Of a DNA stretch of 64,000 bases, positions 33,695 through 43,244 are shown one piece after another (within the stretch, counting starts at the first letter, position 1; each line of letters opens with the position of its first letter). A program made the translations under genes and the position numbers. The notes beneath the pieces were generated by a model, which saw only the letters and a program-made list of their open reading frames with translations, made no database searches and was not told where the DNA came from. The DNA is from Neobacillus vireti (GTDB lineage Bacteria; Bacillota; Bacilli; Bacillales; Cytobacillaceae). The stretch lies in NCBI RefSeq assembly GCF_001026695.1, contig NZ_LDNB01000002.1:538741-602740 (forward strand), in the 5' to 3' direction.

Positions 33695-35155
33695 TTAACA
33701 CTCTTCCTTATCGATCCCCCTTATATTCAAGAAATCGACTATCCGCTCTACATACTGATCTTTTGGGTAACTTTTGTAGAATTGGCTTGACAGTCGGATT
33801 GGATCTCCAAAGAAGTATCTTTCATATTGGGTTTGTCTTGTGCCAAATGAACTCATCGTTAAATCCCATGCTAAGCGAAATAGTTTTACACGGTCTAGTG
33901 CGTTGGCGTTGGCTCCCTGAAGATACTGGTCCAAATCCGTTCTTAAATCCGAATCAAAGTCTTTTTCAGTCGGTAAGGATACCAAGCCGCTCGCCCCAAT
34001 AATTTGAATAATTTCACTGAATCTCGGATAAATTTTCGGAAAAATATTACTAGCTGCCTGAAGCGGGATTAAATAAGGTCTTATGTTGCCAAACTCATCT
34101 AATTTTGCTTCTGCTTCGGATTTAGCTAAAAGGGCCTTCATCGTTTCAAGACCAATGATGATTTCCGAAAGCTTTTCCTGGACATGCTGAAATTCACTAA
34201 TATTAATCGTCTCGACAAGAAGCTCAGCAACACCTAAAAGAAATTCTGTTTTTACAATTTGTCTGGTTATTACTTGGTGGAATGCGAAGGAATAAAAAGG
34301 ACTTTGGAGTATGAACTGATTAGCCACTTCAATATTTTTGTAAAAAAACACACATTCCCATGGAACTAACACATTGTCAAAGACAAGGATCGTATCCATT
34401 TCTTCAAACCGTGAACTTAATGGATAATTAAAAAAAGATTCCCCGCCGACAAAAGATTCCCGGCAAATAAATTTTAATCCTGCCGTATCTGTCGGAATTG
34501 AAAAAGCGTAAGCCTCATCTTCACTAAAAACTCCCCCTGCTGAATACACGAGCACTTCATCGGTTAAACCTCCTTGTGTTGCCAGCAAACGGGCACCTTT
34601 AATAATGATGCCTTTTTCATTTTGACCAATCACTTTGGCGGCAATCGGTTCCTTCGATGATTCAAAATGGTATTGTGAACGGTTCACCTGCGGTGTGATA
34701 AAGGTATGAGTAAATGAAAGGTCCTTTTTTTTAGCCCTTTCATATAAGGATTGGATATTTTCTGGGAAACAATTTTCTTTCCCCGCAAGGAAGGCTGTGG
34801 AAGAGGCAAATGCCATGACAGTCGTATTCATATAATCGGGACTTCTTCCCATCATCCCATTTGTATGTTTTGCCCAAATTTCAAACATTGTCCTTCTTTT
34901 CTTCAAATCCCTTTTGGTTTTTGGCTGCAGGTAGGACATTCCGATTGTTTCTCCTGTATCTGGCGCTTGGTATGTCAACTTGGACTTTAAGTTTGGTTTG
35001 CTCTGCAAATCATAAAGCGATGCTTTGCTATGGATAAGTCCTTTGAAGGCAGGATGCTCAGATAGTTTATCCCCAATCTTTTCTCCGTCTAACCAAATAT
35101 CAGTATTAAGCTGATTGATCCGGTCGATGAATTCTTTTCCGTTGATGGTTCCCAT
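33695..35155 (-). CDS. 4-hydroxyphenylacetate 3-hydroxylase (HpaB) family monooxygenase
   Basis: A 486-aa oxygenase of the HpaB family (two-component, FADH2-dependent hydroxylases of phenols; some relatives are dehydratases such as 4-hydroxybutyryl-CoA dehydratase). Visible family features: MGRSPDYMNTTV, the HTFITPQVNR strand, GARLLATQGGLTDEVLV, and the C-terminal EKDFDSDLRTDLDQYLQGAN. No cysteine/histidine iron-sulfur set of the dehydratases is evident, so a hydroxylase is favoured. Reduced flavin could come from either flavin reductase in the window. It is transcribed away from the MaoC gene; AAGGAGTGG precedes ATG. Confidence 0.85.
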   Translation of the reverse strand: MGTINGKEFIDRINQLNTDIWLDGEKIGDKLSEHPAFKGLIHSKASLYDLQSKPNLKSKLTYQAPDTGETIGMSYLQPKTKRDLKKRRTMFEIWAKHTNGMMGRSPDYMNTTVMAFASSTAFLAGKENCFPENIQSLYERAKKKDLSFTHTFITPQVNRSQYHFESSKEPIAAKVIGQNEKGIIIKGARLLATQGGLTDEVLVYSAGGVFSEDEAYAFSIPTDTAGLKFICRESFVGGESFFNYPLSSRFEEMDTILVFDNVLVPWECVFFYKNIEVANQFILQSPFYSFAFHQVITRQIVKTEFLLGVAELLVETINISEFQHVQEKLSEIIIGLETMKALLAKSEAEAKLDEFGNIRPYLIPLQAASNIFPKIYPRFSEIIQIIGASGLVSLPTEKDFDSDLRTDLDQYLQGANANALDRVKLFRLAWDLTMSSFGTRQTQYERYFFGDPIRLSSQFYKSYPKDQYVERIVDFLNIRGIDKEEC

Positions 35156-35293
35156 ATGACCACTCCTTAAATGCCATGGGTCATTTCTTAGAATAATTAG
35201 CTAGTTTTATTTTATTGGAAAAGGTACCAATTTGTTCTTTATTTTGGCGTCTAAAAATAAATAGGGCGATAGTGAATTACGTTTATAAAACTA

Positions 35294-35320
35294 AACACTT
35301 TACACTATTTGTAAAGTGTT
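35294..35320. promoter_or_regulatory. Perfect inverted repeat, candidate activator site upstream of the sigma-54 promoter
   Basis: AACACTTTACA, 5 nt, then its exact complement TGTAAAGTGTT. It lies about 60 bp upstream of the -24 element at 35381, a usual position for an enhancer-binding protein. The activator is probably the one encoded at 36764-38500. TTTACA words recur upstream of the second sigma-54 promoter. The remaining gap 35156-35485 contains the sigma-54 promoter and no gene. Confidence 0.65.
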
Positions 35321-35378
35321 GTTTACGGTATTAATTTCAAAATAAACGTTAAATACAAATTAATCGCAAAATATATGA

Positions 35379-35395
35379 TTGGCATAGTTCTTGCA
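35379..35395 (+). promoter_or_regulatory. Sigma-54 (-24/-12) promoter of the maoC-crotonase arm
   Basis: TTGGCATAGTTCTTGCA has GG (35381-35382) and GC (35393-35394) with exactly 10 nt between them, plus the flanking T and CA bases of the consensus. Transcription would start near 35406, about 80 bp before the MaoC gene. Confidence 0.85.
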
Positions 35396-35485
35396 AGTCT
35401 TATAGAAAGATTGGAATTTTTATCTGGAGGTGTGAATCTATATAAATCTTATTAATGGCTTTCGGTAGCTAAGTGGGGTGAAAAA

Positions 35486-35908
35486 ATGAAATTTGATGAA
35501 ATACCTGTTGGTAAGATATTTGAGACATCGTCTTATAAGGTAAGTAAAGAAGAGATTGTTACTTTTGCCACACAATTCGATCCGCAGTACATGCATATTG
35601 ATGAGGAGAAAGCAAAACAAAGCAGGTTTAAGGGAATTATTGCTTCAGGGTTACATACCCTCTCTATTTCTTTTAAATTATGGGCCGAATCAGAGGTATT
35701 TGGGGATGATGTAATTGCCGGAACAGCTATGAATAACCTTAAATTTACTAAACCAGTGTATCCCGGCGATACCCTTCATGTTGTCGTTGAGATTATAAAA
35801 AAAGAGGAAAGAAAAAGAACTGGTGAAATTACCTGGTTACTTTCATCCTATAACCAAAATGGTACTCAAGTATTTAGTGCAGAAATGTCTGCTTTGATAT
35901 CGAAATAA
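35486..35908 (+). CDS. MaoC-type dehydratase (hotdog fold)
   Basis: A 140-aa single hotdog-domain protein of the MaoC (R-specific enoyl-CoA hydratase) family. It has FATQFDPQYMHIDEEKAKQS followed by GIIASGLHTLS; Asp and His of the FDPQxxH pattern are the usual catalytic pair (D, H). It hydrates trans-2-enoyl-CoA, giving (R)-3-hydroxyacyl-CoA. It is the first gene after the sigma-54 promoter, 22 nt before the crotonase gene. Confidence 0.88.
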   Translation: MKFDEIPVGKIFETSSYKVSKEEIVTFATQFDPQYMHIDEEKAKQSRFKGIIASGLHTLSISFKLWAESEVFGDDVIAGTAMNNLKFTKPVYPGDTLHVVVEIIKKEERKRTGEITWLLSSYNQNGTQVFSAEMSALISK

Positions 35909-35930
35909 AAGATGAAGGGGTCTATTACTA

Positions 35931-36719
35931 GTGGGTTATAAACATATTGTTCATGAAAGAAACGGGCAAACTGCTTGGATTTATTTGAATCGGCCAGAAA
36001 ATATGAATTCTTTATCAAAAGCTTTGATGGAAGAAATACTCCATGTACTGGAAGAAATTGAACAGGATGAATCAGTCCGTGTACTTGTGTTATGCGGGAA
36101 GGGTAAAGCGTTTTGTGCAGGTGCAGATTTAAAGGAACTACTGGGGGATTTGGAGAAAGACCCGGATGGGCAAGATGGATTGCTTGATTTGGCGGGAAAA
36201 CTTTTTGAAAGGCTTAATCGCTTTTCTAAACCATTAATTGCAGCTTTAAATGGGATTACCTTGGCTGGAGGGCTAGAACTTGCGATGACAGCGGACATTA
36301 TTATTGCCTCTGAAATAGCTAAAATAGGAGACGCTCATTCAAACTTTGGAGTTCTTCCGGGTGCAGGCGGGGCAGTAAGGCTTCCCCGCAAAGTCGGAAT
36401 AAACCGTGCAAAGTATCTGTTATTCACAGGTGATTTTATTTCTGCAAAAGAAATGAAAGATTTTGGGCTAGTAAATGAAGTAGTAGCACCTGAAAACCTA
36501 GAGGGATTCGTCCAAGAAATAGCAGATAAAATCTCAACGAAGAGTCCACTCGTTTTAAAAGAAATGAAAAGGCTTGTTGAGGATGGGCTAGAACAGCCAT
36601 TAGAAATTGCATTAAGACAGGAATTATTAGCACTTAAGAATCACACTCAGTCCCATGACTTTCGTGAAGGTATATCCGCATTCACGGAAAAGAGAACCCC
36701 GAATTTTAAAGGATATTAA
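35931..36719 (+). CDS. Enoyl-CoA hydratase/isomerase (crotonase) family protein 1
   Basis: A 262-aa crotonase. The CoA-binding oxyanion hole is visible in GKGKAFCAGADLKEL and in NGITLAGGLELAM. By my alignment, the two glutamates of classical enoyl-CoA hydratases are replaced (AHSNFGVLPGAGG and RAKYLLFTGD), so it may catalyse another crotonase reaction (isomerase, ring hydrolase or decarboxylase). The start is GTG 35931 after GAAGGGG. The gene pair MaoC-crotonase is closed by a terminator shared with the convergent regulator gene. Confidence 0.83.
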   Translation: MGYKHIVHERNGQTAWIYLNRPENMNSLSKALMEEILHVLEEIEQDESVRVLVLCGKGKAFCAGADLKELLGDLEKDPDGQDGLLDLAGKLFERLNRFSKPLIAALNGITLAGGLELAMTADIIIASEIAKIGDAHSNFGVLPGAGGAVRLPRKVGINRAKYLLFTGDFISAKEMKDFGLVNEVVAPENLEGFVQEIADKISTKSPLVLKEMKRLVEDGLEQPLEIALRQELLALKNHTQSHDFREGISAFTEKRTPNFKGY

Positions 36720-36734
36720 CTAAAAAGTATAGCG

Positions 36735-36774
36735 GAGTGAGGTTAACCTATTACAGGCTAGTCTCACTCTTTTT
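36735..36774. terminator. Terminator between the crotonase and the sigma-54 activator
   Basis: GAGTGAG pairs with CTCACTC over a 21-nt loop, followed by TTTTTC; it overlaps the stop codon of the convergent regulator. Confidence 0.65.
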
Positions 36775-38500
36775 CAATTATGGAATATTCCAAGTTATAT
36801 TTTTTCATTTTATTATATAGCCATGGCCTGCTTATCCCAAGTAATTGACTTGCCTTTGTTTTATTTCCCTTTGCCTCTTTTAAGGCGGAGATGATCATGT
36901 CCCTTTCGGTCGAAAGGATTTTATCTTTATATGTAGAAGTTGATTGATGAACGAAATCATTTTTCTCATTGTTTTGGTTGAAAGTGGGAATATCTTCAGC
37001 ATCTATATAATCACCTGTTTTAAGGTTTGCTGCCCGCTCAAGAACATTTTGTAATTCTCTTACATTTCCCGGCCATGCGTGTTTCATTAGTTTGGTTAAA
37101 GCTGAATGTGTGACTCCTCTAATGTAAAATCCACTGTCGCTCAAACGTTGGATAACCGCCTGGATGATATCTGGCAGATCATCCATTCTCTCTCTTAAAG
37201 GGGGAATATCTAATCGTATGATATTTAATCGATAGTATAAATCCTCTCTGAACTTTCCTTCTGCAACTAGTTTTTCGAGATTTTGGTTCGTGGCAGCAAT
37301 GATTTTTGTATTTAGATGAATAGTTCTCGGGCTGCCGATTGGCTGAAATTCTTTTTCCTGCAGCACTCGTAAGATTTTCGTCTGAAGAGTAATAGGCATA
37401 TCCCCAATCTCATCTAAAAAGATCGTCCCGTTTTGTGCCAATTCAAATTTACCCTTCATTCCTCCTTTTTTTGCACCTGTAAAGGCACCGTCCTCATAGC
37501 CAAAAAGTTCAGATTCAAGTAGTTCAGGGGGAATTGCAGCACAATTAACCTGAACAAAAGTCCCTTTTTGACTTGAGGTCGCATGGATTCCTTGTGCAAA
37601 TAACTCTTTTCCTGTACCGCTTTCACCAATAATCAAAACCGTAGACATACTTTTAGAGGCTAGAGTTGCTTCATGCTTAACTTTCCTGATCCTCTCTGAT
37701 TCTCCAGCAATATCAAATAATGTGTATTTCGTACCCTTCATTTCGTTGATTTCATTTTGATAATAAGATAGTTTTTTCTCAAGTTTTTTCACTTTCGTTA
37801 AGGCTTCATGTAAATGGGTTAGCCCCCGATAGGTTACTTTACAAATCGCACTAATAACTTCGCCATTTTCCCTAATAGGCAAAATCGATAGGAGTGATTG
37901 TTGCCCATCAATAATATGCGGGGTATTGTGAATGCTGATGCCGGTTTTAATAACCATTTCAATATTAAGTTCAGGAAACAATTCAGTTGTAGATTTATTT
38001 AGAGCTTCTTTCCTTGTTAAGCCAAATAAATCTGTGAAGCCTTTATTCACCATCGTAATCTCTGCCTTCTGATTCACAAGAATAATAGCGTCATAAGCGA
38101 ATTCAAGTACGGAAGATAATTGACTATAAACAGTGCTATAGGATGACAGTAATTGTTTTGTTGACATGACACCAACTGGAATCATATCCTCATTAACCAC
38201 TGGTGCATGCCCAACATTATATTTTAGCAATAATTTTCTTGTTTCTTCTACATGGTCAGTTGGATTAAGAAAGATCGGATTAGCATTATAAATTTTGTCA
38301 ATAGTCATATCTAATGACGGCTGGGTAGTTAAGATTTGAAAAATTTTATTCTTTGTAATGATTCCAATCAATTTATTGGAGTCATCCACCACGGGGAGAA
38401 TGTTTGAGTAAGTTTTTGTAAACATTGGACGAACTTCTTTTAATGTTTGCTCTTTGGTGCAGCAAATAAAATTTGTTGTCATGAGATCGGAAATAAGCAT
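36764..38500 (-). CDS. Sigma-54-dependent transcriptional activator (CBS-PAS-AAA+-Fis)
   Basis: A 578-aa enhancer-binding protein. In order: two CBS domains (about 1-120), a PAS domain (about 125-235), a coiled linker, an AAA+ domain with Walker A GESGTGKE (292-299), the sigma-54-contact loop GAFTGA (338-343) and Walker [10 protein letters not shown] (359-367), then a Fis-type helix-turn-helix ([20 protein letters not shown]). CBS pairs often sense adenylates, and PAS a small ligand. It lies between two arms that both begin with -24/-12 promoters, so it almost certainly activates them. GGGGGTGATAGG precedes ATG. Confidence 0.93.
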   Translation of the reverse strand: MLISDLMTTNFICCTKEQTLKEVRPMFTKTYSNILPVVDDSNKLIGIITKNKIFQILTTQPSLDMTIDKIYNANPIFLNPTDHVEETRKLLLKYNVGHAPVVNEDMIPVGVMSTKQLLSSYSTVYSQLSSVLEFAYDAIILVNQKAEITMVNKGFTDLFGLTRKEALNKSTTELFPELNIEMVIKTGISIHNTPHIIDGQQSLLSILPIRENGEVISAICKVTYRGLTHLHEALTKVKKLEKKLSYYQNEINEMKGTKYTLFDIAGESERIRKVKHEATLASKSMSTVLIIGESGTGKELFAQGIHATSSQKGTFVQVNCAAIPPELLESELFGYEDGAFTGAKKGGMKGKFELAQNGTIFLDEIGDMPITLQTKILRVLQEKEFQPIGSPRTIHLNTKIIAATNQNLEKLVAEGKFREDLYYRLNIIRLDIPPLRERMDDLPDIIQAVIQRLSDSGFYIRGVTHSALTKLMKHAWPGNVRELQNVLERAANLKTGDYIDAEDIPTFNQNNEKNDFVHQSTSTYKDKILSTERDMIISALKEAKGNKTKASQLLGISRPWLYNKMKKYNLEYSIIEKE

Positions 38501-38560
38501 ATCCTATCACCCCCTATTCATGCCCATTATAACAAATGAATCTGAGGGTGTTAACAGAAG

Positions 38561-38610
38561 ATTGTAAAAATAATTAACAATTTACAATATTACGTCAATA
38601 TAAGTTTACA
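38561..38610. promoter_or_regulatory. Candidate activator sites upstream of the second sigma-54 promoter
   Basis: ATTGTAAA (38561-38568) and TTTACAAT (38581-38588) form an inverted repeat, and a further TTTACA lies at 38605-38610. They are 40-90 bp upstream of the -24 element and share the TTTACA/TGTAAA word with the inverted repeat at 35294, although the arm orientation and spacing differ. Confidence 0.45.
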
Positions 38611-38649
38611 CTTTTATACTATAAATAGCTTTAAATACGGATGGAAATC

Positions 38650-38666
38650 TTGGCATGAAAGTTGCA
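38650..38666 (+). promoter_or_regulatory. Sigma-54 (-24/-12) promoter of the acyl-CoA pathway arm
   Basis: TTGGCATGAAAGTTGCA has GG (38652-38653) and GC (38664-38665) spaced by 10 nt, nearly identical to the promoter at 35379. It would start the acyl-CoA dehydrogenase mRNA near 38677. Confidence 0.87.
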
Positions 38667-38703
38667 GATAAATAGATAGAAGGGAATAAAGGGAGGAAAA
38701 AAG

Positions 38704-39864
38704 GTGAAACAGTCAATAGCCATTGAAGAAGAGATTACATTGTTTAAAAAATCAATTGAAGGCTTCGCTAAAAAAGAGATTGAGCCCTATTACAGCAAAT
38801 GGGAAGAAGAAGGAATATTCCCAAGAGAGTTATGGAGAAAGCTTGGGGATGCCGGTTTGCTTTGTGTGGATATTCCTGAACAATATGGTGGATTAGGGGC
38901 ACCGTTACACTTTGCGGCCAGTATTATCGATGAATTTAGTAGACTTTGCTACGGTTCTGTTTTTACAAATTTAGCCGTTCATTCAAATATTGTTGCCCAT
39001 TATATTTTAAACGCAGGGACGGAGGAACAGAAAGCCCATTATTTACCTAAAATGGCGTCTGGAGAATATGTTGGCGCAATTGCAATGACTGAACCAAGTA
39101 CCGGGAGTGATTTACAGGGAATAAAAACATCGGCGATAAAAGATACAGTTACGGGTGATTACGTAATCAACGGGTCAAAAACCTTTATTTCGAATGGCCA
39201 GAACTTTGATTTTGTTATTGTTGTAGCTAAAACGACACAAGCAGTCCCTGCTTCAAAAGGGACGACTCTCTTTATTGTTGATGCGGATACAACCGGGTTA
39301 ATCAAAGGGAAAAAGTTAAAGAAAATAGGGCTGCACTCTGCGGATACATCCGAATTATTTTTTGATGGTGTTACTGTCTCACCAAGGCAAATATTAGGTG
39401 AACTTGATTGTGGATTTATCGCATTGATGCAGGAGTTGCCACGAGAAAGAACCACACTTGCTGTTTCAGCTTGCGGGGCCATGGAAGGTGCCTTAGAGAT
39501 TACAGTTCAATATCTTCATGAAAGAGAAGCCTTTGGAAAACCGCTCAGTCAATTACAGGTTATCCGTCATAAAATTGCCGAAATGACAACAGAGGCGAAA
39601 GTAAATCGAGCCTATGTAAACCAATGTTTAAACGCCCTTGAGAAAAAAAATCTATCCACTGCTGACGCAAGTATTGCAAAATTGTCCGCTACCGAAGCAC
39701 AAGGCAGAGTAGTGGATGGCTGCCTACAATTATTTGGCGGTTATGGTTATATGAAAGAGTATCCAATATCAAGGGCCTATGCAGATGCAAGGGTGCAACG
39801 AATATATGGCGGAACCTCTGAAATTATGAAAGAAATTATCGGTAAAGATGTTTTGGGAAAATAG
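38704..39864 (+). CDS. Acyl-CoA dehydrogenase
   Basis: A 386-aa FAD enzyme that makes the alpha,beta double bond in acyl-CoA and passes electrons to ETF. Features: AIAMTEPSTGSDLQGIKT (FAD/substrate contact), YVINGSKTFISNG, the ERTTLAVSACGAMEGALE helix, REAFGKPLSQLQ and the C-terminal RIYGGTSEIMKEII. The last motif has Gly where short- and medium-chain enzymes have their catalytic Glu (YEGT). Long- and branched-chain members place the base elsewhere, so a branched substrate is plausible. The start is GTG 38704 after GGGAGG. First gene of the second sigma-54 arm. Confidence 0.92.
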   Translation: MKQSIAIEEEITLFKKSIEGFAKKEIEPYYSKWEEEGIFPRELWRKLGDAGLLCVDIPEQYGGLGAPLHFAASIIDEFSRLCYGSVFTNLAVHSNIVAHYILNAGTEEQKAHYLPKMASGEYVGAIAMTEPSTGSDLQGIKTSAIKDTVTGDYVINGSKTFISNGQNFDFVIVVAKTTQAVPASKGTTLFIVDADTTGLIKGKKLKKIGLHSADTSELFFDGVTVSPRQILGELDCGFIALMQELPRERTTLAVSACGAMEGALEITVQYLHEREAFGKPLSQLQVIRHKIAEMTTEAKVNRAYVNQCLNALEKKNLSTADASIAKLSATEAQGRVVDGCLQLFGGYGYMKEYPISRAYADARVQRIYGGTSEIMKEIIGKDVLGK

Positions 39865-39879
39865 GTTTGGAGGTTAAGT

Positions 39880-41076
39880 ATGGGCATATTATCAGGTTTG
39901 AAAGTTCTTGATTTCTCGACCCTATTGCCAGGTCCTTTTGCTACGATGATGCTAGCAGATATGGGTGCTGATGTGTTAAAAGTCGAATCACCTTATCGAG
40001 TGGATTTAACGAAGATGATCGAACCGATGGATGGTGACGTATCGGCGGCATTTGGACATCTTAACCGTTCAAAGCGTTCTTTAGCATTGGATTTAAAGCT
40101 GGAGGAAGCGAGAGAAGTCATATACAAATTGGTTCACGACTATGACATCGTCGTTGAGCAGTTTCGGCCGGGTGTTATGGATAAATTGGGTATTGGCTAT
40201 GAAACTCTAAAAAAGATCAATCCTAAAGTGATTTTTTGTTCGATTACAGGTTATGGACAAACAGGACCGCTTCGGGATAAGGCCGGACATGATATTAATT
40301 ATTTGTCTTTAGCGGGAGCTGCAAGTTATTCATCAAGAAAAAATCAAACCCCTGTTCCAGCTGGAATCCAGGTTGCGGATCTTGCAGGAGGATCAATGCC
40401 TGCAATCATTGGCATATTAGCGGCTGTTTATCACCGTGAACAAACCAGTGAAGGGCAACACATCGATATTAGTATAACCGATTCAGTTTTTGCCTTAAAT
40501 GCGCTATATGGCTCCGGATATTTAGCAGGAGGGGTTGAGCCGGAGGCAGAATCCCTCCTGCTTAATGGCGGATCGTTTTATGACTATTATGAGACGAAGA
40601 ATCATCGTTATTTTTCCGTCGGCAGTTTGGAGCCGCAATTTCAAGCAAGACTTTGTGAATTAATAGGGGACAGCAAGTTAAAAGATTTAAGCGGCAGTCA
40701 CCGTAATGAGGATCAGCAAGCTTTTAAAAAGAAACTTACGGAGGCTTTTAAGCAAAAGACATTTGAAGAGTGGCTAACGATACTTGGGGACAGTTTTGAT
40801 GGTTGTGTTGAACCCGTTCTAACATTCTCTGAATCAGTTCAGCATCCACAAATAAAGGCGAGGAATTTAGTTGTATCCGTACCAAAGTCAGAGGGCGGTA
40901 CACAAAAGCAAATCGCCTTTCCCATTAAATTTTCAACACAGCCTGTGGAGTACCGTTTTTCGGGCACACAAACAGGAACCCATTCAGAAGATATTTTGAA
41001 AGAGGCAGGCTTTAATCAGGAAACGATTGATGGATTATCTAATAAAGGGATTTTTGGAAGGCAAGTAAAAAGCTAA
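39880..41076 (+). CDS. CaiB/BaiF family protein, alpha-methylacyl-CoA racemase-like
   Basis: A 398-aa family III CoA-transferase-fold protein. Two motifs point to the racemase branch (AMACR/MCR) rather than formyl-CoA-transferase types: AGHDINY, whose His is a catalytic base in mycobacterial MCR, and VADLAGGSM, whose Asp is at the second catalytic position. The N-terminus GPFATMMLADMGADVLKVE is common to the family. AMACR interconverts (2R)- and (2S)-methylacyl-CoA so that beta-oxidation of methyl-branched chains can proceed. CoA-transferase activity cannot be excluded. It lies 15 nt after the acyl-CoA dehydrogenase. Confidence 0.78.
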   Translation: MGILSGLKVLDFSTLLPGPFATMMLADMGADVLKVESPYRVDLTKMIEPMDGDVSAAFGHLNRSKRSLALDLKLEEAREVIYKLVHDYDIVVEQFRPGVMDKLGIGYETLKKINPKVIFCSITGYGQTGPLRDKAGHDINYLSLAGAASYSSRKNQTPVPAGIQVADLAGGSMPAIIGILAAVYHREQTSEGQHIDISITDSVFALNALYGSGYLAGGVEPEAESLLLNGGSFYDYYETKNHRYFSVGSLEPQFQARLCELIGDSKLKDLSGSHRNEDQQAFKKKLTEAFKQKTFEEWLTILGDSFDGCVEPVLTFSESVQHPQIKARNLVVSVPKSEGGTQKQIAFPIKFSTQPVEYRFSGTQTGTHSEDILKEAGFNQETIDGLSNKGIFGRQVKS

Positions 41077-41090
41077 GGAGATGTTGGAAT

Positions 41091-41861
41091 ATGAATATAA
41101 AAGATAAGGTCGCTGTTGTAACAGGTGGAGCATCAGGATTAGGATTAGCAACAGTAACTAGATTAGTAGAGAAAGGTGCTAAGGTTGTTATCTTTGATTT
41201 AAATGAAGTTAAAGCCAGGGAAGCAGTTGAACAACTGGGGGATCGGGTTCAATATACGATAGTGAATGTAACAGATGATGAGTCAGTCCAAAAAGGAATC
41301 AAACAAGCAATCGATGTATTTGGGGCGATTCATATTTGTGTAAACTGTGCTGGCGTTGGTACACCAGGGAAAACCATTGGCAAAAAGGGTCCATTACCAC
41401 TTGAAGATTTTAATAAGGTTATAGGTATTAACTTAATTGGAACGTTTAATGTATTAAGATTAGCAGCAAATGAAATGAAAAATAACGAACCTGTTACTGA
41501 CTCAGGTGAGAGAGGCGTCATCATTAACACTGCTTCTGTCGCTGCATTTGATGGACAAATGGGGCAGGCGGCATATGGAGCAAGTAAAGCAGGGGTAGCA
41601 GGGATGACATTACCTGTCTCCCGCGACCTTTCGGAATTTGGTATTCGTGTAAACACAATTGCACCAGGCTTATTCATTACACCCATGGCGGCCACTTTGT
41701 CTGAAAAGGTAATTCAGAAATTATCTGAAAGCGTGGAATTTCCGAAGCGATTAGGGCGTCCTTCCGAATTTGCCGAGCTGACAACCTTTATTATGGAGCA
41801 TGAATATTTAAATGGAGAGGTCATTCGTTTAGATGGTGGAATTCGTATGTCCCCAAGATAA
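41091..41861 (+). CDS. SDR family 3-hydroxyacyl-CoA dehydrogenase-like protein
   Basis: A 256-aa SDR resembling type II 3-hydroxyacyl-CoA dehydrogenase (HSD17B10). TGGASGLG binds the cofactor, and an Asp after the second strand (IFDLNE) favours NAD. VNCAGVG, INTASVAAFDG and the catalytic AAYGASKAG follow. The long insertion GKTIGKKGPLPLEDF is also present in HSD10-type enzymes. It would oxidise the 3-hydroxyacyl-CoA between crotonase and thiolase steps. Same operon. Confidence 0.85.
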   Translation: MNIKDKVAVVTGGASGLGLATVTRLVEKGAKVVIFDLNEVKAREAVEQLGDRVQYTIVNVTDDESVQKGIKQAIDVFGAIHICVNCAGVGTPGKTIGKKGPLPLEDFNKVIGINLIGTFNVLRLAANEMKNNEPVTDSGERGVIINTASVAAFDGQMGQAAYGASKAGVAGMTLPVSRDLSEFGIRVNTIAPGLFITPMAATLSEKVIQKLSESVEFPKRLGRPSEFAELTTFIMEHEYLNGEVIRLDGGIRMSPR

Positions 41862-41926
41862 TACTAATCTGTTTTAAATCGGATAAACCTAGTAACTTTA
41901 AGAATATCAAACTGGAGGGATTCTAT

Positions 41927-43108
41927 ATGACGAATCAAGTAAATGTTGCTGGGGTAAACATGGTGAAATTCGAAAAGCCAGGCAGGAATGAACCTTATGA
42001 AATTATGGCATCAAAAGCTATCAAAGGGGCACTAAATGATGCGGGTATTGATTTATCAGAGGTCCAGCAGGCGTATGCTAGCTATGTTTATGGAGATAGC
42101 ACATGTGGTCAAACAGCTTTATATCAAGTGGGGATGACGGGTATTCCAATTATTAATGTAAATAATAATTGTTCTTCAGGCTCAACGGCTCTTTATTTGG
42201 CTCGACAAGCAGTAGAGTCTGGGGCAGCTGACTGTGTTCTTGCATTTGGATTTGAAGAAATGCAGCCAGGGGCTTTAGGTGAACATTGGACAGATAGGAC
42301 ATCACCATTTCAATGGGTTTATAATCGTTTTAGCCAATTAAATAGCGAATTACCTGAAGGTCCGGTTGCATTAAAAGTCTTTGGGGCAACTGCCTTGGAG
42401 TATCTTGAAAAATACAATGTAAGCCCTGAAATTTATGGCAAAGTAGCTGTAAAGACAAGAAAACATGCTGTAAACAATCCTTATTCTTTATTTACGGAAG
42501 AGATCCAATTGGAAGATGTTATGAATTCACACGTTATATATCCCGGTCTCACAAGATTAATGGCATGTCCCCCTACATGCGGTGCAGCAGCTGTGGTTGT
42601 CTGTAGTGATTCTTTTGCGAAGAATCATAATATCCATCAAGCAGTAAAAATAGTCGCCCAATCCATGACTACTGATTTACCTAATAGTATTAATGAGGAT
42701 AACCTCCATTTGGTTGGCTATGGAATGACCGCTCGTGCTGCCAAAGAGGTTTATCAAAAGGCAGGCATTGGTCCAGAGGATGTAAATGTCATTGAGCTGC
42801 ATGATTGCTTTACTCCAAATGAAGTGATCACCTATGAAGGATTAGGGCTTTGCGGGGAAGGGGAAGCAGAAAAACTCATAAAGGATGGAGATAATACTTA
42901 TGGAGGAAAATGTGTTGTCAATCCATCCGGGGGGCTAATGTCTAAAGGTCATCCACTTGGGGCGACCGGTTTAGCGCAATGTACGGAACTAGTTTGGCAT
43001 TTGCGAGGAGATGCTGGTAATCGGCAAGTAGAAGGAGCTAGGATTGCCCTGCAACATAATTTGGGACTTGGCGGTGCTTGTGTCGTTACTTTATATCAAA
43101 AAGGGTGA
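41927..43108 (+). CDS. SCPx-type thiolase
   Basis: A 393-aa thiolase of the sterol-carrier-protein-x/lipid-transfer branch. Nucleophile Cys82 in NNNCSSGSTAL, a His in IELHDCFTPNE, the NPSGGLMSKGHPLGATG loop and C-terminal QHNLGLGGACVVTL are all in place. SCPx thiolases split 3-oxoacyl-CoA, characteristically with 2-methyl branches or sterol side chains. Together with the AMACR-like protein this suggests a branched side chain as substrate. It follows the SDR by 65 nt with GGAGGG upstream. Confidence 0.88.
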   Translation: MTNQVNVAGVNMVKFEKPGRNEPYEIMASKAIKGALNDAGIDLSEVQQAYASYVYGDSTCGQTALYQVGMTGIPIINVNNNCSSGSTALYLARQAVESGAADCVLAFGFEEMQPGALGEHWTDRTSPFQWVYNRFSQLNSELPEGPVALKVFGATALEYLEKYNVSPEIYGKVAVKTRKHAVNNPYSLFTEEIQLEDVMNSHVIYPGLTRLMACPPTCGAAAVVVCSDSFAKNHNIHQAVKIVAQSMTTDLPNSINEDNLHLVGYGMTARAAKEVYQKAGIGPEDVNVIELHDCFTPNEVITYEGLGLCGEGEAEKLIKDGDNTYGGKCVVNPSGGLMSKGHPLGATGLAQCTELVWHLRGDAGNRQVEGARIALQHNLGLGGACVVTLYQKG

Positions 43109-43244
43109 ACGTAGTTTAAATTCTTATCTAATTTGCAATGTACTTTGTAAATTTATACCCTTCGTTAAATCTGTTTAAGACATAAAGCCGCGGTTATTAA
43201 AAGATAGGAACTTTTAATGGATTTGTGTATAGGGAGGAAGGATT

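Noticed and set aside
33592..34002. 136-residue open frame on the + strand
   Set aside because: It lies antisense to the 3' end of the well-supported HpaB-family gene and has no family features.
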